Shown piece after piece: positions 24,068 through 34,297 of a stretch of DNA of 64,000 bases. The notes below the pieces were generated by a model. The model did no database searches. It worked only from the letters and a program-made list of their open reading frames with translations, and was not told the origin of the DNA. Origin of the DNA: Spinacia oleracea (Eukaryota > Streptophyta > Magnoliopsida > Caryophyllales > Amaranthaceae); contig NC_079487.1 in NCBI RefSeq assembly GCF_020520425.1, positions 88,169,141 to 88,233,140 of the forward strand, read 5' to 3'. Each line of letters opens with the position of its first letter. Position 1 is the first letter of the stretch. The position numbers and the translations under genes are program-made.

Positions 24068-25676
24068 ATATAAGGTGTTTTTCCGTCGTTGAAAAGAAAA
24101 TCACCCGACCAAACAAAATTTATAAACCACTAACTAACCGGCTATATTGCTATAGCGGCAAGTATAGGGATCGTCCCATAGAAACGGTGTTCATTGAGTC
24201 AAGGTGTTAAGCTAGTTTGAACAAGAGTTGGTTTGAATTATATTCTAAGAAAACTAAAGCTAACAATTAAACGAATTATCAATATAGGGAAATGTTAGGG
24301 AGTCAGGGATAGCCTAGGGAATTGGGGGAAACGATCTAAACAACCAAGCAATCATGATGATGCAACGACTTAGTACATAGGGGAATAGAATCGAATGACG
24401 TGCCCGCCGCCTTTCGGATGGGGCACGTGAAGTATCTAGTCTATGGAAGAGCTTTCGCCTAATCCTAAACTAGACCACTTGCATATAATAGGAACTACTA
24501 TTCACTTGCACAAACTAGGCTCACAATGTCTTGCCAAACCTAGCCTATGCAATCCAATCAAATCCAATCAAATAGTATTTGCAACTACCACTCAATTAGG
24601 CATGGAAATCCTATCACTAAATCAATTTAATTACATCAATCAATCAACATTAAACCATCAATTTACCCTAATTAAGCCCCTAGATTCTCCCCTTTCCCTA
24701 ACCTAAGTCTACTCACTACACATATTTGAAACTAGGAAATTCATGGATTCTAGGCAAGCAATTATGAAATTGAAGGAGTATAAGGAAAAAATCAAGAAGT
24801 TGAGCATTCAATTGCAAAATCAACTAAAAAATTGAGAATCGATGAAACTAAAATCAAAGCAAAGAGAAATTCAATAAATTGAAGAACAATAACAAAATAG
24901 CATGAACAAAGAACTAAGAACTTGAATTAAATTGCAAGGAATTGAGAAGAGTTGAAGAAATTACAACTTGAAGCTTCAAAGCAATGGAGTTTCTCTCTCT
25001 AGAAAACTAAGCTTAAAGAGCGAACTTTCTAAAAATTCTTAAAATTCTATTTCTGAAATTAATTCTCATAATAAAAAAGTGAAAATTCTATTTATACAAC
25101 CCCTAAGAAAATAGAAATTTAAACTCGAAAAGGTTAGCCCGCGCAGCCGTGCGATCGCGGAGACCTAGATGCGATCGCATCGGTGCGAACGTGCCCTGGA
25201 TCAGTGCGATCGTTCTCAGCAAAGATTCTCTTCTTCGAACTGTGCGAACGGGCTCATAATCCGTGCGATCGCACAGTCTTAACTTAGCCAAAATATTCCA
25301 AATTCTTCATGTGCTCGCACGAAAACTCTGTGCGAGCACACAAAAAATCCGTGCGAGCGGGCTAATTTCTGGTGCAGCGCACGATATTCCAAATAGTTCC
25401 TACATCGTTTTTGCGATATCCTGCGAACACACACTCTTGGAACACGATCGCACGAGCCTGATTGACTTTAAGGTCAAGTCTGCTGACCCGTGCTAACCCA
25501 CGGGCCTGATTCGAGCATATTTCCACTCTTTTCCATCATTCTCCAACATTTTACCTGAAAAAGTGCAAGATGGAATAAGGGGATAAAAAATGTAACAAAA
25601 CTATACAAAACTATCAAAAGGCATAATAAAATTCTATAAAATCCTAAGCTTAGAGCGACATAAATGTCGCTCATCA
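24068..25676 (-). repeat. 3' LTR of the Athila/Tat-type element
   Basis: On the minus strand it starts TGATGAGCGACATTTATG at 25676 and runs to about 24068, where the expected terminal CA is mutated. A TATAAATA box (minus) lies at about 25090-25097. Just upstream of it is the palindrome-rich island (about 25137-25505). The adjacent GCTTTGGGGAGTT at about 25689-25677 is the polypurine tract. Confidence 0.85.
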
Positions 25677-28249
25677 AACTCCCCAAAGCTAGGCGTTTGC
25701 TAGTCTCTAGCAAACTAGGCACGAACTAGGGAAGGATGAGCATATTATTGAGAATCTAAAAACTGCAAAAACAAGAGCTAAAAGAATTTACAACCTAACT
25801 CACTTCGTAGGAATCACGGTTGCATTTAAGTGCATGCAACAAGCTCTTTAAACCCCACAATCGCTCATGAGGGCGATTGGGATCTCGCAAGGGTTTCCAA
25901 AGAGAAACACCCATAACTCTTCCAAAAGCACAATCAAGGCAAGACCTAAAATGAAAAACAAACCAAGAAATAGGAAGAAAAGAAAAAGAAAGAAAGGAAA
26001 AGAAAATAGAAAAGAAAGAAAAATGAAACTACAAAATTCAAGATAAGGGCCTTTATTATGGAACAAGTATGAGAGAATGCTAATATTACTAACCATATAA
26101 ACGAATGCACGCTAACCAATGTCCTAAATCGAGTGAAAGATTCAAATGCCAAGCAAAGAGAACTAAGGGTAAGCACTTATCAATTCCCCTTCAACCGAGC
26201 ATACCACGTCAAATCTCTAGATCCCATCCACCCTTAAGAATAGTGTCTCATGACGGAAAACAAGATTTGCAAGGGAGAAGAGAAGGTTACCCGACATCTT
26301 AGCATGACAATCTCATTCCATAAATTTGACCAAATCCTCCCTCCACCGACAAAGACTCAACTCAAAAGGGTCAAGAGGACTTTTTAGGGTGTAACGTAGG
26401 CTATGGGTAAGGTGTGGAACAAATTTGGTAATTGGTGCTCATACCTAAAGTGAAGCGCAATGAATGAACTCAACTCAAGAAAATCGAACCAAAACAAACT
26501 CATACCACTTATTTGGGGTACCCCCAAGCTTATTCAACAACAAAACTAAACTAAAGCTCTTTTAGAACTTTTCTTGATTTGATTTTCTCTTTTTTTTGCG
26601 TTTCAAATGAAACTTTTCTCATTGCCTTGTTTTTCTCTATTTTTGGCTTTTTTCAAAACTTTCCTTTCTCTTTTTTGCTTTTGCTTATTTATTCACTATA
26701 TACAACATAATTCCCAAACTTTGTCATTCATACCAATATCAATCATTCCTCAACTTTGCATAATCATTCAAAACCATCAAGCATCATAACTCAAAGCTTC
26801 ACTATCACTTCTAAGGGTGAAAATAAAACAAAGGCTATTAGGCTTGTAATGTGCTTATAAGAAATGAAGGGGAAAGGCTCAAATGGCTAGCAAGGGGGCA
26901 AATGCAAACAAAAATATATGAGAAAAATAAAAATAAAGATGTCCTAATCTAAAAAAGAAAAATAGTCACCGAAAGAAATGCCTCTATCATCCCCTAAAGT
27001 AGTTCGGTCGCGGTCTCGGGAAGGAAAAAGTCAAATTTGGGAGATAAGAAAGTCAATGCCAAGGATCCATGCCACTCAATATATGTATACAATGTGTTTG
27101 GGCTAATTTGAACATGATCCTCACAAATGGGAGAAAATACCACTCTCTCCGGTTTCAAGTCACTAGAGAGATCGACACCATCTTACCACAAGCCAAGGGT
27201 TCAAGACGCATGCTACCCAAAGTTCAACCGACTTTCTTAACACCTAAATCCTAGATTCGACTCAAGACATTGAAAACCGTGCAAACACCTACCAATTAGG
27301 AATAAAAGCATTCTAACCTACAATTTTCAATTTTATTTGCCCAAATCAAGAATAATGCCTAAGAAACCTAGAAAAACTTGCCTTGACAAAAGGAAAGGAA
27401 AACAAAGAAAAAGGAAAGAAAAGAAAAAATCACACAAAAGGAAAACAAAAAGAATCAAAAGAAACAAAAGAAAAGAAAAGGAAACAAAATCAAACTAAAA
27501 TCAAACTAAAATCAAACTAAAAACAAAGAAACTAATATATACAAGTGCACACAAGGTATGATTTCAAAGAAATGAGCATCACAAATTGGCAACCACACAA
27601 CAAAACTCCCCCAAGCATGAATTAGGCCATGTCCCCAAGGCCTAAAACAAAACTATGGAGGGGCACATCTACCCATCCAACCAAATGCCCCACAAGAAAT
27701 ATGCCCGTCCCAAAGAATGCATGTGAGATAGAAGGATATTACCGGATATGTCGTGGGAGCAAGTCCCGCAAAGAACCGGTAAAAACCGAACCAAACTCAC
27801 CGAAAAATCGACGGACAAGGCAATGGTGGAAAGTGTGAACCCACCGCAATGAAACATACCAAAAACAACTCAAAAACAACCAAGAAAAATGTTAGTAGAC
27901 AAGGGCCAAGTGGCCAAAAGAAACTAACAACCAACATAAGCTCATCATATATACAACCACACTAAGTGGCAAGAAGATCAACAACACCAACAAGCATCAA
28001 AAGGTCCCCATAGCACCCCCACGTCACACTTCTCCCCCCCAAGCTAAATACAAGCATACCATCACAATATAAGATGGGGGAGAAGTGGAGGGAACCCTAA
28101 GAGGTACTTGGGCCCTTCCCTTTACGCTCTAGATCATAAAGCCTCCAATATTCATCCATTTTAAGACGATGAGCACGAGCCTCTTTGTCCGTAAAAGGGG
28201 TGAAATTGAAGGTGGGGTCCACATCGGGACCCGAAGCATCGGTATAGGG
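25677..28249 (-). other. Non-coding 3' region of the Athila/Tat-type element
   Basis: This is about 2.6 kb between the second ORF and the 3' LTR. It is purine-rich in places (about 25980-26030 and 27380-27530) and has many short ORFs on both strands but no recognisable protein. Long untranslated 3' regions are usual in this lineage. Confidence 0.6.
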
Positions 28250-29898
28250 AGGTCAAGCATACTCGGGGTTAAGGGGGTAGTTTCCATGAGGAGGCTCTCC
28301 TCGGGGCCCATCCCAACCTCTAACATAATCCTTGGGCCACCCGGTGAAATCCTCGGGCCAACCATCAGGCCGATCAACCGGTGGGGGTGTGGGATACATC
28401 GGATCACCACGGTAGTCACTCCTTCCCATCATAGTATAATCATAGGGAGGGAAGGAGGGGGGAGTGACACCAGGTTGGGAGGGGGCCCGTCCAATACGGG
28501 TAAGTGGGTGTACGCTCCTCATTCCAACTAGGGGCGGGCCCTTGTTGGGGAGGGTGATAAGGGTAGTTAACATAGGGGGCAAAATCCCCTTTGTCAACGT
28601 GGTAATCGTACACCCGCCTACCGTAGTAGGACGAGTCAAAATCGGGATTAGAATCCCCCGTGCGGCTCCCTTGAGGAGCAAGAGAGGCCAAGGTACGAGC
28701 TTGGTCCTCTTGCCCTTGCAAGATAGCCGCAAGGGTAGATTGCAAGCCATGTAAATCAAAAGGAGAGAAAGAAGATGACATACCACCCTCATTAGGGGAA
28801 GGCTCCGTGATCGGAGGAGGACCTTGAGGAGGACAATGAGGAGGAGACTCCGGGGCGGGTTGAGGAGGAGGAAGCCTTGCCTCTTGGGCAATGAATTGAG
28901 GATCGCGGGGAAGCAAATACCGCACATTGGGAGTCCAAGAAGTGATGGAGGGATTGGGGAGGATGCACCAATCACGTTGCTTGACCGACCAAATATACTT
29001 ATCATTCTTGGTGGCCTTGATCCACTTGGAATTGGTGAGAGTCCGAAAGTCAAGGAAATCCCCTCCGGAAATCAGATCCAACTACTCTTGGGCTAGCTTA
29101 TAAAGGATCATTGGGGAGTGCCCTCAAGAGAAGAGTGAGCATCCCACCAATAAGAATGTCGCCACTAGTCGGCTGCCAATCCCGAATTTCAATTATCCAG
29201 GTGATCTATAGCTGCCCAAAATCCAAAATGCCACGATCCTTTTCGGTGGCTAGCCATAAGGCTCCAAGTTCCGGGCTCGACAAGGACCCGGTAGCCCCCT
29301 TTGCGAAGATCGCGTATAAAAGCATGCGGTTCAAGTAACGGATGGCGGGGTGATGAAATGAAGATGACTTAGCCGAAGAGGAAGTGAACCTCCTCGGCTC
29401 TCCCGTGAGGTTCGCCCACCATATGTTCTCATCATAGGAGCCCGCATACTCCACCACCGGGTTAACGACAAGACCCCGGTTTGGGAAGATAGTGAAGAAA
29501 TCATTGATCTCTTCGTCGGTGAGCTTGTGTTGATTATTGAAAGCTTGAAAGTGAAGCTCTACCTTCTCTTTCCCGTCCTCATAAACCCTTCGCCTCCGAG
29601 TCGAAGCAAGGAATTCGAGGGTTACCCTCTTGTAAGTCTTAGCGTGCATCTTCACGAACTCCTCAAGATCGAGTCCCTCAATCAAAGTATCAAGCTCCTT
29701 CTTAAACCCCAAATCACGAACGGTCTTCTCATGATAGAATTTTGTCGGGCGGATGGTCCGCTTAGACAATTCTTCAAAATAGCTCCAAGACCGTTGTTCC
29801 GGAAATGTAATGCCATAAGTTTCGAACGCCGGTGGGGCGGGTGCCTTGCGCTTGTTTGGTTGGGCGTTGGGCCCCTTCTTGGATCGTTTAGTCATCAT
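28250..29898 (-). pseudogene. Second ORF of the element (Athila ORF-1 / plant transposon protein-like)
   Basis: The first 230 codons (29898-29206) start MMTKRSKKGPNAQPNKRK, a basic N-terminus. A globular region follows, with the segment HHPAIRYLNRMLLYAIFAKG typical of the 'putative plant transposon protein' domain found in Athila-type elements. After a stop at 29206, the reading frame continues as a Pro-rich tail in frames 29081-28440 and 29053-28253. One stop and at least one frameshift therefore break the protein. It sits where Athila elements carry an extra, env-position ORF. The function of these proteins is not established. It is preceded on the minus strand by a pyrimidine-rich leader and a palindrome island. 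Confidence 0.6.
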
Positions 29899-30635
29899 GA
29901 TGAACTTCTAGAGAACAAAAACCTACACACAAACAAAGAAAACAACCACAATCCAAAATAAAAGGAAAAGCTAAGTTAGTCAAGAAAGCTAACAATTTAC
30001 CACCAAGACTACCGCAAACGAATACCAATACACCACCCAAGTTCAATGCGAACAAGAGTACTCCAAACAATACTCATCAACCAAAATCAACAAATCAACA
30101 AGAATTCCATTCAACATTTCACCAAAAATCTACCAAGAGCCTAGACTATACAAATATTAACAATGAATCATGCATAACAAGTCTAGATTATCAAGGAGTA
30201 AACACAAAAATAAACATGCATCTCTAACCACCCAAAATCAAAAAATCAAAAATTCCAACAAATAGTATGAATCAATGAGATAAAGTGTAAAGAAAATGGA
30301 GAAGGAAGGGAAAGAAATTGTCACCACTAGTAGAGGAGAAAGACAAGATCACCCAAAAGCACTCTCCAAAGCTCCAATTACACCAATGAATCATAAAATC
30401 AAAGTTTGAACCAAACCCTAGAATTTGGGGGTTTTTGAAGAAAAATTTGAAATTACTGGTTTTAGGGTGAGGGGAGGGGATGAATTTGTAAATGAGGGTG
30501 ATTGAGAGTGAAATGTGTGAGTGAAATTGAGTAGGAAATGTGTAGGAAGTAGAGGTTGAAGAGTTAGAGTAGAGAGAAGAGTAGAGTAATGGTGAAGAAT
30601 GAGAAATGAAGATGAGAAAGGAAAGAGAAGGGGCG

Positions 30636-30825
30636 CGATTTTCGGTAATAGCTCGATCGCAGAACCGGGTCGCCCGATCCGAGCGCACGAAATTCCCGTG
30701 CGATCGCACGGATCGAGCACGAGCGCACAAAATTCTGACCCGCTCGCACGATCCACCGATGAGCTACTGATCCATATTTCCAGTTTTGTGCGATCGCATG
30801 AATAAGCTGTGCGATCGCACAGAAC
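30636..30825 (-). promoter_or_regulatory. Internal GTGCGATCGCAC island upstream of the second ORF
   Basis: Three exact GCGATCGC octamers occur (30700-30707, 30790-30797, 30811-30818), along with GAGCGCACGA and GCTCGCACGA variants. This is the same type of sequence that precedes the LTR TATA box. On the minus strand it is followed by a CT-rich leader-like tract (about 30625-30440) and then the second ORF. I infer an internal promoter or enhancer; there is no direct evidence. Confidence 0.4.
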
Positions 30826-30954
30826 TAGATGAATGCCCCTTTTGCTTTGCTTCGATTAATGCACTCCATCTTTCCCCCTTTTTTATTTATTAAAAGAAAA
30901 AAATAAAACTACGAAAACAAAAGTTAGTAAACGAAAACGAATTAGGACTAGAGT

Positions 30955-31115
30955 TAGGCAACCGGGTTGCCTCCAGGGAAGCGCTCGTTTAACGTCATTA
31001 GCTTGACGAGTCCCCTCAAAACTCATGGGGGGACAAAAGCAAGATTCATTACATGGGTTGCCTCCCGGTAGCTCTCTTTTTACGTCATTAGCTTGACGGA
31101 CCCCCCCAAAAGTCA
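30955..31115 (-). repeat. Direct repeat pair in the element, GTTGCCTCC...CATTAGCTTGACG
   Basis: Two copies of a roughly 75-bp block lie just after the protease stop. Each has GGGTTGCCTCC, then ACGTCATTAGCTTGACG, then a C/G-rich hairpin-like run (CCCCTC-AAACTCATGGGGGG and CCCCCCAAAAGTCAAGGGGGG). As I recall, very similar blocks occur in other plant gag-only Gypsy elements, so they may be functional RNA signals. Confidence 0.6.
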
Positions 31116-32474
31116 AGGGGGGTCAAACACACCCAACCTTGGGTTATCACTAGACAACAAACTCTTCTTAGCGCCTTTGGGCACAAACAACTTACCCAAA
31201 CCACCACTCATGGAATGGGGACCAAACCAAGTCTTATTAGGCGTAGGATCTCCTTTCTTAGATTTCTTGCTTATGCACCTCTTACCATTACATGCCGGAG
31301 TGAGTGATCCCATATCACCAAGATCCATCCCGAATGTGTCGGGAATGGTGATGACGTCATCATAGGAGTGACCTAGCACCAAGGAGCTCTCGTGCACATT
31401 CTTCTTGACTTTCATATCAATCTCAACATCACACTTAAAAACACAAGGATTGTTAGAAGAATTAGCACAAGAGTGATTGTGCTCAACACAAGCAAGGGTG
31501 TCAATTTTCATGCAACTTTTCATCTTAGAGCAACATTGATCTTCAATAGCAAGCTTGAAACTAGCCTTGGCGTCTCCCGCCTTCAAGGTGATAAGACCAC
31601 CTTGAACATCGATGAGAGCTCCCGCCGTAGCCAAGAATGGCCTCCCTAGGATGATATGGGTATGGGCGTCCTCATCGATATCCAAGACAATGAAGTCAAC
31701 AAGGAAAGTCAACTTCCCTATCACCAGGGGAACATCATCAAACCTACCCAATGGAAACATAACCAAGCGATCGGCTAATTGCAAGGACATAGGGGTAGGG
31801 GTGAGATCGCCAAGACTAAGTTTCTCATAAATTTTGTACGGCAAAATACTTACGCTCGCCCCCAAATCACATAGAGCGTTGTCAAACTTAAGCTCTTGGA
31901 TGCTACAAGGAATCGAGAAGCTCCTGGGATCCTTGAGCTTTGGGGGGAAAGGGCTCGAAATCAAAGCACTACAATGCTTCGTTAGGTGCACGGTTTCATT
32001 GGTGCCACAAGTCCTTTTGCCGCTCAAAATGTCTCTCATGAACCGAGAATAATGTGTCATTTGCTTGAGCTCCTCGGTGAAAGACAATGACACATATAGC
32101 TTGCTAATTGTTTCCCAAAACTTATGGAATTGATCATCTAGCTTTTTTCCAGCAATTCTTTGAGGGTAGGGCGGAGGAGGAATTGGGAGAGGAGGAAGAG
32201 TAGTCTCCGTCGACTTAACACCATCAATCTCGTCATCGACATGAGACTCCTCTTCCGCCATATCACAGTCCAGGGAATCATTTCCCTTAGAATCCTCACC
32301 CCTAGAGCAAGGTGCATCAACAAGTTTAGCACCATCAGCTAGAATCATCCCACTCCTAGTCACAACCGAGTACATTTGTTTAGGTACTTGACCTTGGGAT
32401 GGGAGACTAGTATGCACTTGTTGTTCTTTGATGGTGCTAGCTAGTTGTGCCAATTGAGTCTCAATCATTTTCAA
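31113..32474 (-). CDS. Gag C-terminal part and aspartic protease of the Athila/Tat-type element
   Basis: This is in the same frame as the upstream gag segment (33653-32496), separated from it by a single in-frame stop near 32496. A Gag-protease linker (MYSVVTRSGMILADG) is followed by a retropepsin-like domain. The active-site segment is LCDLGASVSILP (D-L-G-A in place of D-T/S-G-A, usual for this lineage), followed by a flap-like region and the late motif HIILGRPFLATAGALID. The frame ends at 31113 with no RT attached. It would process Gag; whether it is made depends on stop read-through. It looks intact as a domain but lies in an element with breaks. Confidence 0.75.
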   Translation of the reverse strand: MKMIETQLAQLASTIKEQQVHTSLPSQGQVPKQMYSVVTRSGMILADGAKLVDAPCSRGEDSKGNDSLDCDMAEEESHVDDEIDGVKSTETTLPPLPIPPPPYPQRIAGKKLDDQFHKFWETISKLYVSLSFTEELKQMTHYSRFMRDILSGKRTCGTNETVHLTKHCSALISSPFPPKLKDPRSFSIPCSIQELKFDNALCDLGASVSILPYKIYEKLSLGDLTPTPMSLQLADRLVMFPLGRFDDVPLVIGKLTFLVDFIVLDIDEDAHTHIILGRPFLATAGALIDVQGGLITLKAGDAKASFKLAIEDQCCSKMKSCMKIDTLACVEHNHSCANSSNNPCVFKCDVEIDMKVKKNVHESSLVLGHSYDDVITIPDTFGMDLGDMGSLTPACNGKRCISKKSKKGDPTPNKTWFGPHSMSGGLGKLFVPKGAKKSLLSSDNPRLGVFDPP

Positions 32475-32495
32475 GTGAGTGTTGGATTTCTTGAA

Positions 32496-34159
32496 TCAAT
32501 CCTCAAATTCAACATTCTTCTTTGCTTGCGCCCCCACGAACGACTCCATGAGAGCCTCAAGATTAGACTTGAGAGGCGGGAGCGGTGGAGGTGCATTGCC
32601 ATAACCACTAGGGTTTTGTTGGAATTGGTTGCCATAGGTCCTTGGCCCATTGAATCCGGGAGGTGGATATTGAGAAACACCATATGGACCTCCCGAGTTC
32701 AACGGATAACCCCCACTAGAGGCACCCCTAAATTGCCCATAAGAATAGTTGTAACCCCCTCCACCTTGGTGGTTAGGATTATAACTACCTTGATTGTATT
32801 GAGCTTGATTGCCAAGACCATGAGATTGACCATAGGGTGCTTGGCCTTGATAGCCTTGCGCTCTATAGCCACCTCGGCCTTGACTATCATACCCACCTCC
32901 TTGGCCAAAGCCTTGGTAGGATCCATGCATAAGGGGCCTTCTAGGTGCTTGCCTAGTAAAGTTTTGACTATTGGGATTATCATATCTAGGCCTCTCATTC
33001 ATAGCATGGGCATATTCCAACTCAAATTCACCTTCATAAGAAGGACCATAATCCACATGAGACACATTATGCACCAAAGGACAAGCATTGGGGATATGAC
33101 CATAGTCTTGACAATTATCACAAAAAGATGTGCCCGGAGGCATAGTGTCATAGGAACTAACCTTTCTCTTCCCCTTGGTGAGAAGAGTAGCCGAAGGCGG
33201 TGGAATTATTGATGGTGATGGTGGTTGACTTGGTGTGCTCTCTAGCTTTTCCAATCTCGAGCTAAGCTTTTCAATGATCCTAGCTTGCTCCATAGCATAT
33301 ACCGACCCTTTACCATCATCATTCCTACCCTTGCCATCATAGTCCCTTACACCAACGTTCCAAGCTTGATAATTTTGGACCACGTCCTCAATTATCTCTT
33401 CAATTTGATCCTCGGTCTTGTTCATGATGGGACCACCCGCCCCTGCATCTAGACTCTTCTTGGAGGTTGGGCTCAATCCCAAGTAGAAGGTTTGAAGTAG
33501 CAACCACTTAGGGATCCCATGGTGAGGGCATTCCCTTTGGTACTCTTTGAGTCGGTCCCAAGCTTCAAAAAGCGATTCATCCCGATTTTTCTCAAATGAT
33601 TGAATTTTGTGGCGATATTCCGCCGTCTTTCCATGAGAGTAGAACTTGCTCAAAAATGCGTCACTTCATTCCAAGTGCGTAGTGAATTTGGCTTGACCTC
33701 CTTGTCAAGCCAATCGCTAGCTCGCCCAAGGAGAGAGAAACGGAATAGAGTCAACCGCACATAGTCCGAAGTCACACCATTGTGTTTGAATGTATCACAA
33801 TAATGTTCGAATTGCTTTAGGTGCTCGTGTGGTGACTCGTTGCTCTTTCCACAAAAAGGATGGCTTTGAACCAAGTTAATCAAGGGGGGTTTGATTTCGA
33901 AGTTATTAGCATTGGTTGTGGGAGCTTGGATACCACATGTTGCTTCAAATTCTCCCGTTATACCCAAATTCTTAACCGGGAGAGCCATGGTTTCAAAAGC
34001 TTGCTCGCTTTCTTCTTGTTCCACACCTATACTCAAGGATCCAAACCGGTTATGGCTTGACGAGCGAGTTCGAACGCGCCTTAGTCTCCTTAGTGTCCTC
34101 TCCAATTCAAGGTCAAGAGGGTGGAGAGACCTTTGACGTGCACGACCCCTATCAAGCAT
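32496..34159 (-). pseudogene. Gag of the Athila/Tat-type element, frameshifted
   Basis: Two overlapping frames, 34159-33650 and 33653-32496, make up a Retrotrans_gag-type capsid region (ESPHEHLKQFEHYCDTFK, then LLGRASDWLD, then FYLGLSPTSKKSLDAGAGG). A zinc knuckle follows with CDNCQDYGHIPNAC (C-X2-C-X4-H-X4-C), then a Gly/Tyr/Gln-rich tail (about 32960-32640). The frames shift at a poly-T stretch near 33655, and a stop near 32496 separates the protease part. Gag packages element RNA. This copy is probably not producing full-length protein. Confidence 0.75.
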
Positions 34160-34278
34160 ACAAACTCAAAGAAACACGTGAGTATTGCAAAGGAAAAGAA
34201 AGCAAACAAGAATGCAATATTTTTGTATTTTTCTAATGGTGAACTAGTCTCAACAAAACTCAATAACAACGACCGTTC

Positions 34279-34297
34279 CCTGGCAACGGCGCCATTT
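34279..34297 (-). other. Primer binding site of the Athila/Tat-type element
   Basis: Just inside the 5' LTR, the minus strand reads TGGCGCCGTTGCCAGGGA. This is the tRNA-Asp-type primer site typical of Athila/Tat Gypsy elements. It fixes the minus orientation and the LTR boundary at 34298. Confidence 0.85.

Noticed and set aside
25137..25505. Cyanobacterial HIP1-like octamer (GCGATCGC), suggesting plastid or bacterial transfer
   Set aside because: The octamers occur only within LTR and element islands that are duplicated with the element; the neighbouring sequence is typical plant retroelement.
28464..29096. Plus-strand frames of 90-120 codons
   Set aside because: Antisense to the Pro-rich tail of the element's second ORF.
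30272..30756. Overlapping Ser/Thr-rich minus-strand frames
   Set aside because: Low-complexity translations of the CT-rich tract and the palindrome island; more likely regulatory or leader DNA than protein.
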